From the NCBI GenBank assembly GCA_035629075.1, contig DASPIK010000013.1, positions 6,342 through 70,341 on the forward strand: a stretch of DNA of 64,000 bases, given 5' to 3'. This DNA comes from JAEZPW01 sp035629075 (GTDB lineage Bacteria; Acidobacteriota; Terriglobia; Terriglobales; Acidobacteriaceae). Under the pieces are notes generated by a model. It worked only from the letters and a program-made list of their open reading frames with translations, searched no databases and was not told the origin of the DNA. The position numbers and the translations under genes were made by a program. Each line of letters starts with the position of its first letter. The stretch's first letter is position 1. Of this stretch, positions 1 through 7,511 are shown in pieces.

Positions 1-147
1 CCGTGGCTAACCGGCAATCATACGATCTTTGGCGAAGTGATCGAGGGGCAGGACGTCGTTGAAAAGATCGCTAATGTGCCGAGGAACCGACAGGACAAGC
101 CGAATGAGGATGTGGTAGTGGAAGCAGTCAGCATCGAGCGAATGTAG
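1..147 (+). CDS. Cyclophilin-type peptidyl-prolyl isomerase, C-terminal end only
   Basis: The window opens inside a gene in frame 1 that stops at TAG 145-147. The visible 48 residues include HTIFGEVIEGQDVVEKI, the conserved C-terminal strand and helix of cyclophilin-type peptidyl-prolyl cis-trans isomerases (the usual family pattern is H-T-I-F-G-x-V-x-x-G). Such enzymes speed proline isomerisation during protein folding in the cytoplasm or periplasm. The catalytic arginine region and any signal peptide lie upstream of the window, so cell location cannot be judged. The family call is firm; the subtype is not. Confidence 0.85.
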   Translation, partial: PWLTGNHTIFGEVIEGQDVVEKIANVPRNRQDKPNEDVVVEAVSIERM

Positions 148-163
148 ATTGGAGCGTACACCG

Positions 164-450
164 ATGTCACTGTCGGACTTCGAGCGTGGTACGCGGCTCA
201 GTGTGACGGCGAATGGGAGCATGCCTACGGAGTATCGCTCGAAACTCTCGATAACCCGGGGTGGCGCGTTTGCATCGACTTGCATGGTACAAGGAAGGCT
301 GCAGCCACCCTTGATCGCGTTTCAATCGAGCGGAGCGAAGACGACTGGATTCAGTACTGGATCGACAAAACCCAGTTCAACATTGCATGCGGCGCTCTGA
401 ACTTGTCTGAATCACTAGCCATTTTCGTCAAGTGGTTTGACACAGAATAG
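164..450 (+). pseudogene. Imm53-family immunity protein gene with an apparent 1-base frameshift
   Basis: Frame 1 from 187 to the TAG at 448-450 reads WYAAQCDGEWEHAYGVSLE, then TLDNPGWRVCIDLHGT, and later DDWIQYW and an NLSES..FVKWF tail. This is the Imm53 (immunity protein 53) pattern from polymorphic toxin systems, with close to the usual length of about 100 residues. Frame 1 has no ATG, GTG or TTG between the upstream stop (147) and the WY. The missing N terminus is in frame 2: ATG 164 gives MSLSDFE, and the codon after GAG (182-184) is two bases (CG) before TGG 187. Restoring one base would join MSLSDFER to WYAAQC. It is therefore either a real frameshift or a sequencing/assembly error. 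It sits 16 bp after the cyclophilin stop; no toxin gene is visible in the window. Confidence 0.7.
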
Positions 451-467
451 GTCTGGCACACCAAACA

Positions 468-495
468 AAATCCCGCTCAGTCTCGAGCGGGATTT
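468..495. terminator. Bidirectional intrinsic terminator between imm53 and mdh
   Basis: Perfect 11-bp inverted repeat AAATCCCGCTC (468-478) / GAGCGGGATTT (485-495) with a 6-nt loop. T-rich sequence follows on the plus side (TTTCTTCTTTC) and the A-rich left flank gives U-rich RNA on the minus side. It can end both the plus-strand imm53 transcript and the minus-strand mdh transcript. Confidence 0.8.
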
Positions 496-517
496 CTTCT
501 TTCGCTTACCGTGTGCC

Positions 518-1444
518 TTAAACGCCGATGACAGCCACGAGTTCCTTTACCGCGCCGGCGCTCCTCTCGAGCGCAGCCTGCTCTTCGGGGGTGAGCTTGA
601 TTTGGATCACCTGCTCCAGCCCGTTCGCGCCCAACTTGCAGGGCACGCCAACGTACAGACCGTTGATCCCATACTCGCCTTCAAGGTAAGCGGCGCAGGG
701 CAGAATCTTCTTCTTGTCTTTGAGGATGGCTTCAGCCATCTCGACTGCCGCTGCGGAAGGAGCGTAATAAGCGCTGCCGGTCTTGAGGTACTTCACGATC
801 TCGGCGCCGCCGTCCCGAGTGCGCTGGACGAGGCGATCGACCGTGTCCTTATCCATCAATTCGGTGATCGGGATGCCGGCAACAGTGGAGTAACGCGGCA
901 ACGGCACCATGGTGTCGCCGTGCCCACCCAGCACGAAGGCGGTAACGTTCTCGACGCTGACCTTGAGTTCCATCGCAATGAAAGCACGGAAGCGAGCGGA
1001 GTCGAGCACACCGGCCATGCCGATGACGCGATTACGCGGGAAGCCGCTGAGCTTGTAGGCAGCCTGAGCCATCGCGTCCAGCGGATTCGAGACGATGATG
1101 AGGATGGAGTTGGGCGAGTACTTCACGACTTTGCCCACAACATCGCTCATGATTTTGTGATTGATATTGAGCAGGTCATCGCGGCTCATGCCCGGCTTTC
1201 GGGGCACGCCAGCCGTGATAATCACGATATCGGAGTTCGCGGTGAGCGCATAATCCTGGCCGCCAATGATGAAGGAGTCTTTCTTGGCGATCGGCATGGC
1301 CTCGAGCAGATCTAGCGCTTTGCCCTCGGGAACGCCTTCCATAATGTCAACGAGCACGACATCAGCTAACTCGTTGGCTGCCAGCCAGTGCGCAGCTGTC
1401 GCGCCCACATTTCCCGACCCTACGACCGTTACTTTCTTACGCAT
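518..1444 (-). CDS. mdh: Malate dehydrogenase
   Basis: 308-residue LDH-like malate dehydrogenase, which interconverts malate and oxaloacetate with NAD(H) in the TCA cycle. The Rossmann start VVGSGNVGATAAHWLA is at residues 7-22, followed by the acidic NAD-selecting Asp in VVLVDI. The mobile loop GVPRKPGMSRDDLL carries the substrate arginines (Arg after GVP rather than Gln, as expected for malate rather than lactate). The catalytic His is in VLGGHGDTMV. Length and architecture match the bacterial type close to lactate dehydrogenase. The ATG at 1444 is preceded on the minus strand by AAGGA. It lies 124 bp downstream of icd on the same strand, so a TCA pair is likely, and it ends at the shared terminator at 468-495. 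Confidence 0.97.
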   Translation of the reverse strand: MRKKVTVVGSGNVGATAAHWLAANELADVVLVDIMEGVPEGKALDLLEAMPIAKKDSFIIGGQDYALTANSDIVIITAGVPRKPGMSRDDLLNINHKIMSDVVGKVVKYSPNSILIIVSNPLDAMAQAAYKLSGFPRNRVIGMAGVLDSARFRAFIAMELKVSVENVTAFVLGGHGDTMVPLPRYSTVAGIPITELMDKDTVDRLVQRTRDGGAEIVKYLKTGSAYYAPSAAAVEMAEAILKDKKKILPCAAYLEGEYGINGLYVGVPCKLGANGLEQVIQIKLTPEEQAALERSAGAVKELVAVIGV

Positions 1445-1568
1445 CTATGGTCCTTTCACAGGTTGCACAGCGGCCTGCGCGCGGTCTCAACGACACGGGG
1501 CCAGCTTGCGCGCAAAGAGGACCGCATCACAGGACTGCGGCCCTCGATCTTCGGAACGAACCAGTTTA

Positions 1569-2990
1569 CTACTTCACTGCGGCTGAGGCAGCGTCCATGT
1601 TCTTGATTATGTAGTCTCCGAACTCACTGCACTTCACCTTCGTCGCTCCTTCCATCAGTCGATGGAAGTCGTATGTGACCTTCTTCTGGTCGATGGTCTT
1701 TCGAATTCCGTCCTCAATCAACCTGGCGGCTTCCGACCAGCCGAGAAAGTCGAACATCATAGCGCCTGACAGCATCACTGAACCCGGATTGATGACGTCG
1801 AGGTCGGCGTATTTCGGAGCCGTGCCGTGGGTCGCCTCGAACATTGCATAGCCGTCCCCGATGTTGGCCCCGGGGGCGATGCCCAGGCCGCCGATTTGGG
1901 CTGCACACGCGTCGGAGATGTAGTCGCCGTTCAGGTTTGGCGTGGCCAGAACCTGGTATTCGTCCGCCCGGGTCACCACCTGCTGAAAGATAGAGTCGGC
2001 AATACGGTCGTTAATCAACAACTTGTTCTTCCACCCACCGTTTCCGTGAGTTGCGTAGATGGACTCGAGGCAGTCGCGAACTTCCTTGTAAATCGTCTCG
2101 CGAAATTCTGGCGTGGCAAACTCAAGTCCAGGCTCGATCATGTGAGCGTTTTGCTCAACGGTAATGTCCGGATTCCTGTCCTTGTTATCGAGAATCCAGC
2201 TTTCGCGCTCGGTCACGACATTGTCACGGAACTCGGTTACGGCGACGTCATAACCCCACTGGCGGAAGGCTCCCTCGGTGAACTTCTGGATGTTACCCTT
2301 ATGGACCAGCGTGACTGATTTCAAGCCTTTCTCAAGGGCATGCTGAATGGCGCGGCGCACCAGTCGAGTTGTACCTGTAACGGAAATGGGTTTTATACCC
2401 ACGCCAGAATCTTCACGCACCTTCTTGCCGGTGCCAGCCAGCATCTCATTGTTGAGAAACTCGATCAGCTTCTTAACCTTCTCTGTCCCCTGTTGCCATT
2501 CGATTCCGGCATAAACATCCTCGGTATTCTCGCGGAAGATTATGAGGTTCATGCGGTCGGGACGCTTCACCGGCGAGGGTGCACCATACCACTTCACCGG
2601 TCGGACGCAGGCGTAAAGATCGAGGATCTGGCGCAGCGCTACGTTCAGCGAACGAATGCCCCCGCCAACAGGCGTGGTGAGCGGCCCCTTGATGCCGACG
2701 CGCAAACTCTTCATGGCTTCGATCGTGCCGTCTGGGAGCCACGAATTGAACTTCGCCATAGCTTTTTCGCCGGCGAATATCTCGTACCAAACGACTTTTC
2801 GCCTGCCGCGATACGCTTTCTCTACGGCCGCATCGAATACGCGAACAGAAGCTTTCCAGATGTCGCGTCCCGTACCGTCGCCCTCGATGAAAGGAATGAT
2901 CGGGTTGTCCGGGACATCGTACTTGCCGTAGTTGTAGTTGATCCTCTGACCTTCAGCCGGAACCGGAAGACCGTTGTAAGACTCCGCCAT
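1569..2990 (-). CDS. icd: NADP-dependent isocitrate dehydrogenase
   Basis: 473-residue isocitrate dehydrogenase, the TCA step from isocitrate to 2-oxoglutarate plus CO2. The motifs are in the expected order: IPFIEGDGTGRDIW near the N terminus, GGGIRSLNVALRQ (the isocitrate-binding region containing the serine that is phosphorylated in E. coli Icd), FRENTEDVYAGIEW, KGNIQKFTEG, ATPNLNGDYISDACA with metal-binding aspartates, and EATHGTAPKYA for the cofactor adenine. It is longer than E. coli Icd (416 residues); the extra length is mostly toward the C terminus and internal loops. A strong GGAGG sits 5-10 nt before the ATG at 2990. It is followed on the same strand by mdh. The product makes the 2-oxoglutarate used by the nitrogen genes nearby. 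Confidence 0.97.
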   Translation of the reverse strand: MAESYNGLPVPAEGQRINYNYGKYDVPDNPIIPFIEGDGTGRDIWKASVRVFDAAVEKAYRGRRKVVWYEIFAGEKAMAKFNSWLPDGTIEAMKSLRVGIKGPLTTPVGGGIRSLNVALRQILDLYACVRPVKWYGAPSPVKRPDRMNLIIFRENTEDVYAGIEWQQGTEKVKKLIEFLNNEMLAGTGKKVREDSGVGIKPISVTGTTRLVRRAIQHALEKGLKSVTLVHKGNIQKFTEGAFRQWGYDVAVTEFRDNVVTERESWILDNKDRNPDITVEQNAHMIEPGLEFATPEFRETIYKEVRDCLESIYATHGNGGWKNKLLINDRIADSIFQQVVTRADEYQVLATPNLNGDYISDACAAQIGGLGIAPGANIGDGYAMFEATHGTAPKYADLDVINPGSVMLSGAMMFDFLGWSEAARLIEDGIRKTIDQKKVTYDFHRLMEGATKVKCSEFGDYIIKNMDAASAAVK

Positions 2991-3290
2991 CTAACACCTC
3001 CGCAAGTAGTCAGCGAAATGATCAATTAGTCCAACAGAAATGCGCCCGCGATGCGCCCTGCGGCGTTCGCCGATCAACGCGCATGACGAAATTTAGCTTT
3101 CCCTTACCTGTTGAAAGTACCCCAGCCACAAAGCAACTCCGGCTCCCACAAGCCGAGTGGCGGCCCCACTGCCGCAGATTGTACTCTCGTTCCCCGCTGT
3201 CTCTGACGAACACAGACGTATTCGCCTGACCAAAACGAATAGGACAAACGGAGGAAACCGCGAGTAACTTAACATCATTCAATGGCCCAA
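2991..3290. other. Intergenic gap between glnE and icd (300 bp)
   Basis: No convincing coding sequence on either strand. The open frames here have no recognisable protein pattern and no start with a good ribosome site. It must hold the promoter of icd (minus strand) and the end of the glnE transcript. I saw no clear terminator hairpin. Confidence 0.5.
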
Positions 3291-6230
3291 TTACGTGACC
3301 ACGCGATTATAGATTTCCCTGACGCTGAGGAATGTGCGCTGCATAACGGCCTCGAGATCCCGGTATCCACGATCCTGGCCAAGCGACGCGGCCGCAATTT
3401 CTTCGACTGCCTGCCGAGTCGAACCGGCAGGCGGGAGACTCTTGCGAGCTTTTCCCATCACGAGTCGGATGGCGTGTTCAACGGTTCGGAGCAGTCGGGC
3501 CGCCTCCTCCAGCACAGCGGCATCGCGTTCCGAAATTCGACCCAAGGCGGCTTGTCTTCGTATGCAATCGCGCAGAGTACCGCGTTCGTCTTCACATCCG
3601 TACCGAACGAGCAGATAGCCGACTATGTAGTCGAGATCGTACATGCCGCCGGGGCCGGTTTTAAGGTTTCTCCCGTCAGTCTCGCTTTTCTCCAACCGAG
3701 TTCTTATTTCTCGCACCGCAGACGCGAACCCTTCTTCCCGTGAGTAGCGAGCGCACAACTGCGCAACAGCGGCTTTTGCCTGGTGAGATACGACTTCGCT
3801 TCCCGCCACTCTGCGCAGTTTTGTGTAGGTGAGAGCTTCCCAGGGCTGCGCCGTTGTCGCGAAGTACTCGGAAAGTCGTGCCGGCGTGACCACCAATTCG
3901 CCTTCCGTCCCGTTCGGACGAAGTCGTGTATCGACGGGCAAGACGGTTCCCTCCCGCGTATACGCCGAAAGGATTTCTACGATTTGGCTCGCCTTGGCGG
4001 TCGCGAACGATGCATCGAGTCCTTCGTCCCGCACGAAGATTAGATCGGCGTCGGACAGCAGATCGGCCTCGCGTGTACCAAGGCGTCCGAGAGCCAGCAG
4101 CGCGAGCTGAGGCGGAGCATCGGAAATCGCGAACGCGGCAGAAATAGACTGGTCGGCCAATCTTGTCGCATCAGCCAGCGAGGAGTAAATGCATCGCCCT
4201 GCGATCACATCGCGGGCCGCGATCCGAAACGCACTACTGCGGTAATGGCGTCGCAGGATCGCAAGCTTTTCGTCGTAAGTCTCTGCCGAAGCGGAAAGGT
4301 AATCGAGAACTGGATCGACCCCGGCGTCTTCAGGCTCGCTATCCCCTCCGAAGAGGCTGCTCGCTGCAGTGATCCCTTGATTGCCAAGGTCTTCGAGTAC
4401 TCTGACCTCCTCCGGGTGGCGAATTAGGATGTCCGTCAGGTAGTCGCTTGCGGAGAAGATCCCTAAAGCTTTTTCTACAGCCCCAGGATTGCGAACGACC
4501 ATCGCATACCGATGCGCGTCAGAGAATGCTGCAGCCAGGAACCTATGTAGATTGCGGCGTGTATGCAGGCCGAGATCCGTCCGTCCAGCCAAGGCATAAA
4601 GCTGAGGTGAGTCGTTCGCAAGCCGCTCGAGAAAATAGCGCTGGTTTTCAGATCCGACTATCGCCTCGTTACCAATCAGTCGAAAGTCTTGATGCGCGGA
4701 AGCCTTTTCGTGCTGGATTTGCTGATGGTGAATGATCCGCGTGTAGATCTCCGTGACCGCGGCCATTCGTTCGCGAATAGCCATCTCGATTTCATGCGGA
4801 CCCAAGACTTGCGCCTCGGCGCCACCGCCAACGGACCGACCCAGAATTCGCAGCTCCGATTCCGAGGTCGGCAACTGATGGGTTTGCTGGCCGCGACGTA
4901 ATTGCAGCCGATGCTCCACCTTCCTCAAGAACTCGTAAGCCGTTGTGAGCTGGTGAAACTCGCGTCCAGAGATGTGCCCTTTGTCATGGAGCTTCGCCAA
5001 CGAGAACAACGTGCCACCCGAGCGCAACCATAGCTCGGTACCGCCGTATACGCGTTGAAGGCATTGCACCAGGAACTCGATATCGCGAATGCCCCCGCGG
5101 TCGGTCTTGATGTCCACACCGCCGCTTTTTCCAACGCGCTTGGACAGCATCTTTTCGCGCGAGGCAAGCGCAGTGTCAATGGCGGCGAAATTGACTGCCT
5201 GCGTATAAACATACGGCTGCACGGTCCGGATGAACCGCCGCGCTAGTGCTTGGTCGCCTGCCGCGTGTCGGACCTTGATGAGGGCCTGTAGCTCCCAGTC
5301 GCGTGCTCGTTGCGAGTAGTAGTTGACCGCATGGGTAAGTGCGACGGCAGGATCGCCTTCTCCGCCCTGCGGCCGGAGCCTCAGGTCAATGCGGAATGTG
5401 GCGCCATAACGCGTCATGCGCCCAAGAAGCTCCGTCACTTGCTGGGCGAGCCTGACGAAGTACTCGTGATTCGAAATCGACGCCGTGGGCGGCTCTTCGC
5501 CATCGCCGTGAATGAACATCAAATCCACGTCCGAACTGTAGTTGAGCTCGTTACCGCCTAACTTGCCGAGCGCGAGCACCGTGAACGGGGTATCCACCAG
5601 TCGTCCGTCAGCATCAACGTGCTGCGGAGCGCCATAGCGATTACGCAGCGTGGAATCTGTTTCACGCAAAGCTTCCTGAATCAGGACGTCGGAAAGTGAC
5701 GAGATTTCAGCGGTCGTCTCGGCGAGGGTGGCGATGCCGAGTACATCGCGCAACATGATGCGCACATACTCTCGTCGCTTGAACCGCGCGAGCAGGGGCG
5801 CCGGGTCGGATTCCATCGCTCGGGAACTGAACCGGGCAAACAGTTCGGAATAGTCCTCACGGGAATGCGACATCCCGATGTTCCGGTCTCGTGCGAGCGC
5901 ATAGACCATGTCGGGATCCTGGATGAGGGTTTCGCCAAGCCACGGCGAATATCCGAAGACGGCAAGAACATGGTGCAGGAGCGGGCGCTGCTTATCGAGC
6001 AGCCGAAGCAGTTCTGGACCCGCATGTTCGGAATAGCGTTCGAGCAGGTTAATGACAGAGTCTGGGTCCGGCAGATCGGGAAGCAAAGCTGGCAGGCTAT
6101 CCAGCAGTCCCTTAGGAACGCGAGGGGCAATCCGGGCAACGTTCAGGTGCGCACGTTGCCTGTCCTGCAACTCGACACCCGACATGAGGTTTTCGAGTTC
6201 TGTTTGTTCGAAACGCGATTCGATCGCCAC
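3291..6230 (-). CDS. glnE: Bifunctional glutamine synthetase adenylyltransferase/deadenylase
   Basis: 979-residue GlnE, which adds AMP to, and removes it from, a tyrosine of glutamine synthetase in response to PII and glutamine. It has the tandem nucleotidyltransferase design: the N-terminal domain carries GKLGGNELNYSSDVDLMF (about residues 222-239, metal Asp pair D234/D236), and the C-terminal domain carries GRLGTREADLLSDADLIF (about residues 715-740), keeping the D-x-D pair. Helical linkers lie between them, with KTDRGGIRDIEFLVQ and TGPGGMYDLDYIVGYL marking the ends of the two catalytic units. Length equals the family norm (about 950-1000). The start is GTG 6230 with GGGAG five bases upstream. 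glnA lies 4.3 kb away on the same strand and has the target tyrosine, which supports function. Confidence 0.96.
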   Translation of the reverse strand: MAIESRFEQTELENLMSGVELQDRQRAHLNVARIAPRVPKGLLDSLPALLPDLPDPDSVINLLERYSEHAGPELLRLLDKQRPLLHHVLAVFGYSPWLGETLIQDPDMVYALARDRNIGMSHSREDYSELFARFSSRAMESDPAPLLARFKRREYVRIMLRDVLGIATLAETTAEISSLSDVLIQEALRETDSTLRNRYGAPQHVDADGRLVDTPFTVLALGKLGGNELNYSSDVDLMFIHGDGEEPPTASISNHEYFVRLAQQVTELLGRMTRYGATFRIDLRLRPQGGEGDPAVALTHAVNYYSQRARDWELQALIKVRHAAGDQALARRFIRTVQPYVYTQAVNFAAIDTALASREKMLSKRVGKSGGVDIKTDRGGIRDIEFLVQCLQRVYGGTELWLRSGGTLFSLAKLHDKGHISGREFHQLTTAYEFLRKVEHRLQLRRGQQTHQLPTSESELRILGRSVGGGAEAQVLGPHEIEMAIRERMAAVTEIYTRIIHHQQIQHEKASAHQDFRLIGNEAIVGSENQRYFLERLANDSPQLYALAGRTDLGLHTRRNLHRFLAAAFSDAHRYAMVVRNPGAVEKALGIFSASDYLTDILIRHPEEVRVLEDLGNQGITAASSLFGGDSEPEDAGVDPVLDYLSASAETYDEKLAILRRHYRSSAFRIAARDVIAGRCIYSSLADATRLADQSISAAFAISDAPPQLALLALGRLGTREADLLSDADLIFVRDEGLDASFATAKASQIVEILSAYTREGTVLPVDTRLRPNGTEGELVVTPARLSEYFATTAQPWEALTYTKLRRVAGSEVVSHQAKAAVAQLCARYSREEGFASAVREIRTRLEKSETDGRNLKTGPGGMYDLDYIVGYLLVRYGCEDERGTLRDCIRRQAALGRISERDAAVLEEAARLLRTVEHAIRLVMGKARKSLPPAGSTRQAVEEIAAASLGQDRGYRDLEAVMQRTFLSVREIYNRVVT

Positions 6231-6248
6231 GTGCTCCCTAAAAGAGTG

Positions 6249-6257
6249 AGCATAGCA
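6249..6257 (-). promoter_or_regulatory. Candidate extended -10 promoter for glnE
   Basis: On the minus strand TGC-TATGCT (6257 to 6249) forms an extended -10 box. Its end is 18 nt from the GTG start, giving a short predicted leader that still contains GGGAG. No good -35 box was seen. Confidence 0.4.
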
Positions 6258-6509
6258 CGGCGATCAAGAGGCTTAGCGGAACCAGCGTCGCATGCAGCGC
6301 CCAACATTCTTGCGTGCAAACGAACGCAGGTTGGGGTATAAAGGCGCGGCAAAAAGGGACCCGATTCACATGGTTGTTCCCGTTTCGTCTCAGCCTTAGG
6401 AGTTAACCAGTTTGGTGCATGTTCAATCGTCTCGCACCATAGGGTAGATGGCTTATTGAGACTGGATCAGCACACCCCTATGATCTCGGGGGGATGGGAA
6501 TGGTGATTT

Positions 6510-6950
6510 ATGGCGCAGGGGTCCAGCAGGCTCGGGAAAATCGCGGTCGCAATCTTCTGTGGCCTCCTGGTCGGTGTCGTTTCGGCCGGGGTGCACATCG
6601 CAACCATTCCTTTGGACCGCACCATCATGCTTCATGTTGCGGTCGGTGACTTCATTGCAGCGCTCACGGCTATCATCGTTTGCCTGGGCATTCAGTTGCG
6701 GCAGGAGGAGATTCACTATCAGAATTCGATCGAGCGAGCGGCGATCGTGGCCGAACTGAATCATCACATAAGAAACGCGGTCTTCCCTTTGTGCCTTGCC
6801 ATACAGAAAACCGGAGATGCTGATTCCATGAAGACGGCTCAAGAAGCGGTTGACCGGATCAACATCGCCCTAAAGGACGCCACTGTTGATGCCCTTTCGG
6901 GACGTACCCAGTATTCGACGGACCGAAACGCCGTTAAGGTGGCAGAATAG
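6510..6950 (+). CDS. Small two-TM protein with a histidine-kinase H-box but no ATPase domain
   Basis: 146 residues. Two membrane helices are clear (about 10-32 and 40-63), joined by a short loop. After a charged linker comes AELNHHIRNAVFPLCLAI (residues 81-98), which resembles the H-box of HisKA_2/HWE-type kinases (E-L/V-N-H-R-x-K/R-N); H85 is the likely phosphoacceptor and H86 replaces the usual Arg. A second helix (about 102-125) could complete a dimerisation/phosphotransfer hairpin, but there is no HATPase domain. I infer a membrane-bound phosphotransfer or decoy protein. It is 11 bp upstream of a lone receiver gene and starts the four-gene signalling cluster. The alternative is a remnant of a full kinase; the ORF is intact. 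No strong ribosome site beyond a G-rich stretch. Confidence 0.7.
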   Translation: MAQGSSRLGKIAVAIFCGLLVGVVSAGVHIATIPLDRTIMLHVAVGDFIAALTAIIVCLGIQLRQEEIHYQNSIERAAIVAELNHHIRNAVFPLCLAIQKTGDADSMKTAQEAVDRINIALKDATVDALSGRTQYSTDRNAVKVAE

Positions 6951-6961
6951 GCGTTTATTCC

Positions 6962-7369
6962 ATGTTCAAGGCGCTGCTGGTCGATGACGAAGATGCAATT
7001 CTCAAGCTGCTCAGCGCGGTTCTGGGTATGCACGGCTTTGCGATCGATACGGCAAGCTCAGCCCAGGAAGCTATCTCGAAGCTGACAAGTTCCGAATTCG
7101 ATGTAGTCCTGACCGACTTGCGCATGGAGTCGCCTCTGGCCCGATTCGATGTCGTACGTGCAGCGAACCGTCTGACACCCCGGCCGACCATTGTTATCCT
7201 GACGGCGTTTCCAGTTCCCGCATCCGAGTGGAAAGTCGCTGGCGTGGATGCGCTGTATCTGAAAGGAACAAATAGCGTTTCCCTCCCCGAAGAACTGAAG
7301 TCGCTGCTGGCCCAGCGACGTCCGGAGCCCCCGGTTCGGTCGGCGGCGGGAGCACGTGGCCGTAAGTAG
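6962..7369 (+). CDS. Single-domain response regulator (receiver only)
   Basis: 135-residue CheY-like receiver with no output domain. The acidic pair is D8/D9 in LLVDDEDAI, the phosphoacceptor is D52 in VVLTDLRM, the switch residue is T81 in ILTAF, and the conserved lysine is K101 in LYLKGTN. All key residues are present, so phosphorylation is expected. The last 25 residues are a basic, proline-rich tail (PPVRSAAGARGRK). It starts 11 bp after the H-box protein, so the two are probably co-transcribed and may be partners. No DNA-binding domain, so any output must be by protein-protein interaction. Confidence 0.9.
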   Translation: MFKALLVDDEDAILKLLSAVLGMHGFAIDTASSAQEAISKLTSSEFDVVLTDLRMESPLARFDVVRAANRLTPRPTIVILTAFPVPASEWKVAGVDALYLKGTNSVSLPEELKSLLAQRRPEPPVRSAAGARGRK

Positions 7370-7511
7370 GGTCTTTCACCCGAGGGCCCCCGGTAACTCA
7401 CCTATCTGTGCTACTCTGTACTAGTTAAATATTAGCTTATTGCTGACCTGAGGTGCTTGCGGCCATGCTGTTGCAACATTCGTGTGTCCCTTAGGTCGGC
7501 ATATATCACGC

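Noticed and set aside
437..1315. Long plus-strand ORF opposite mdh
   Set aside because: Antisense shadow; the minus strand encodes an intact malate dehydrogenase with all motifs.
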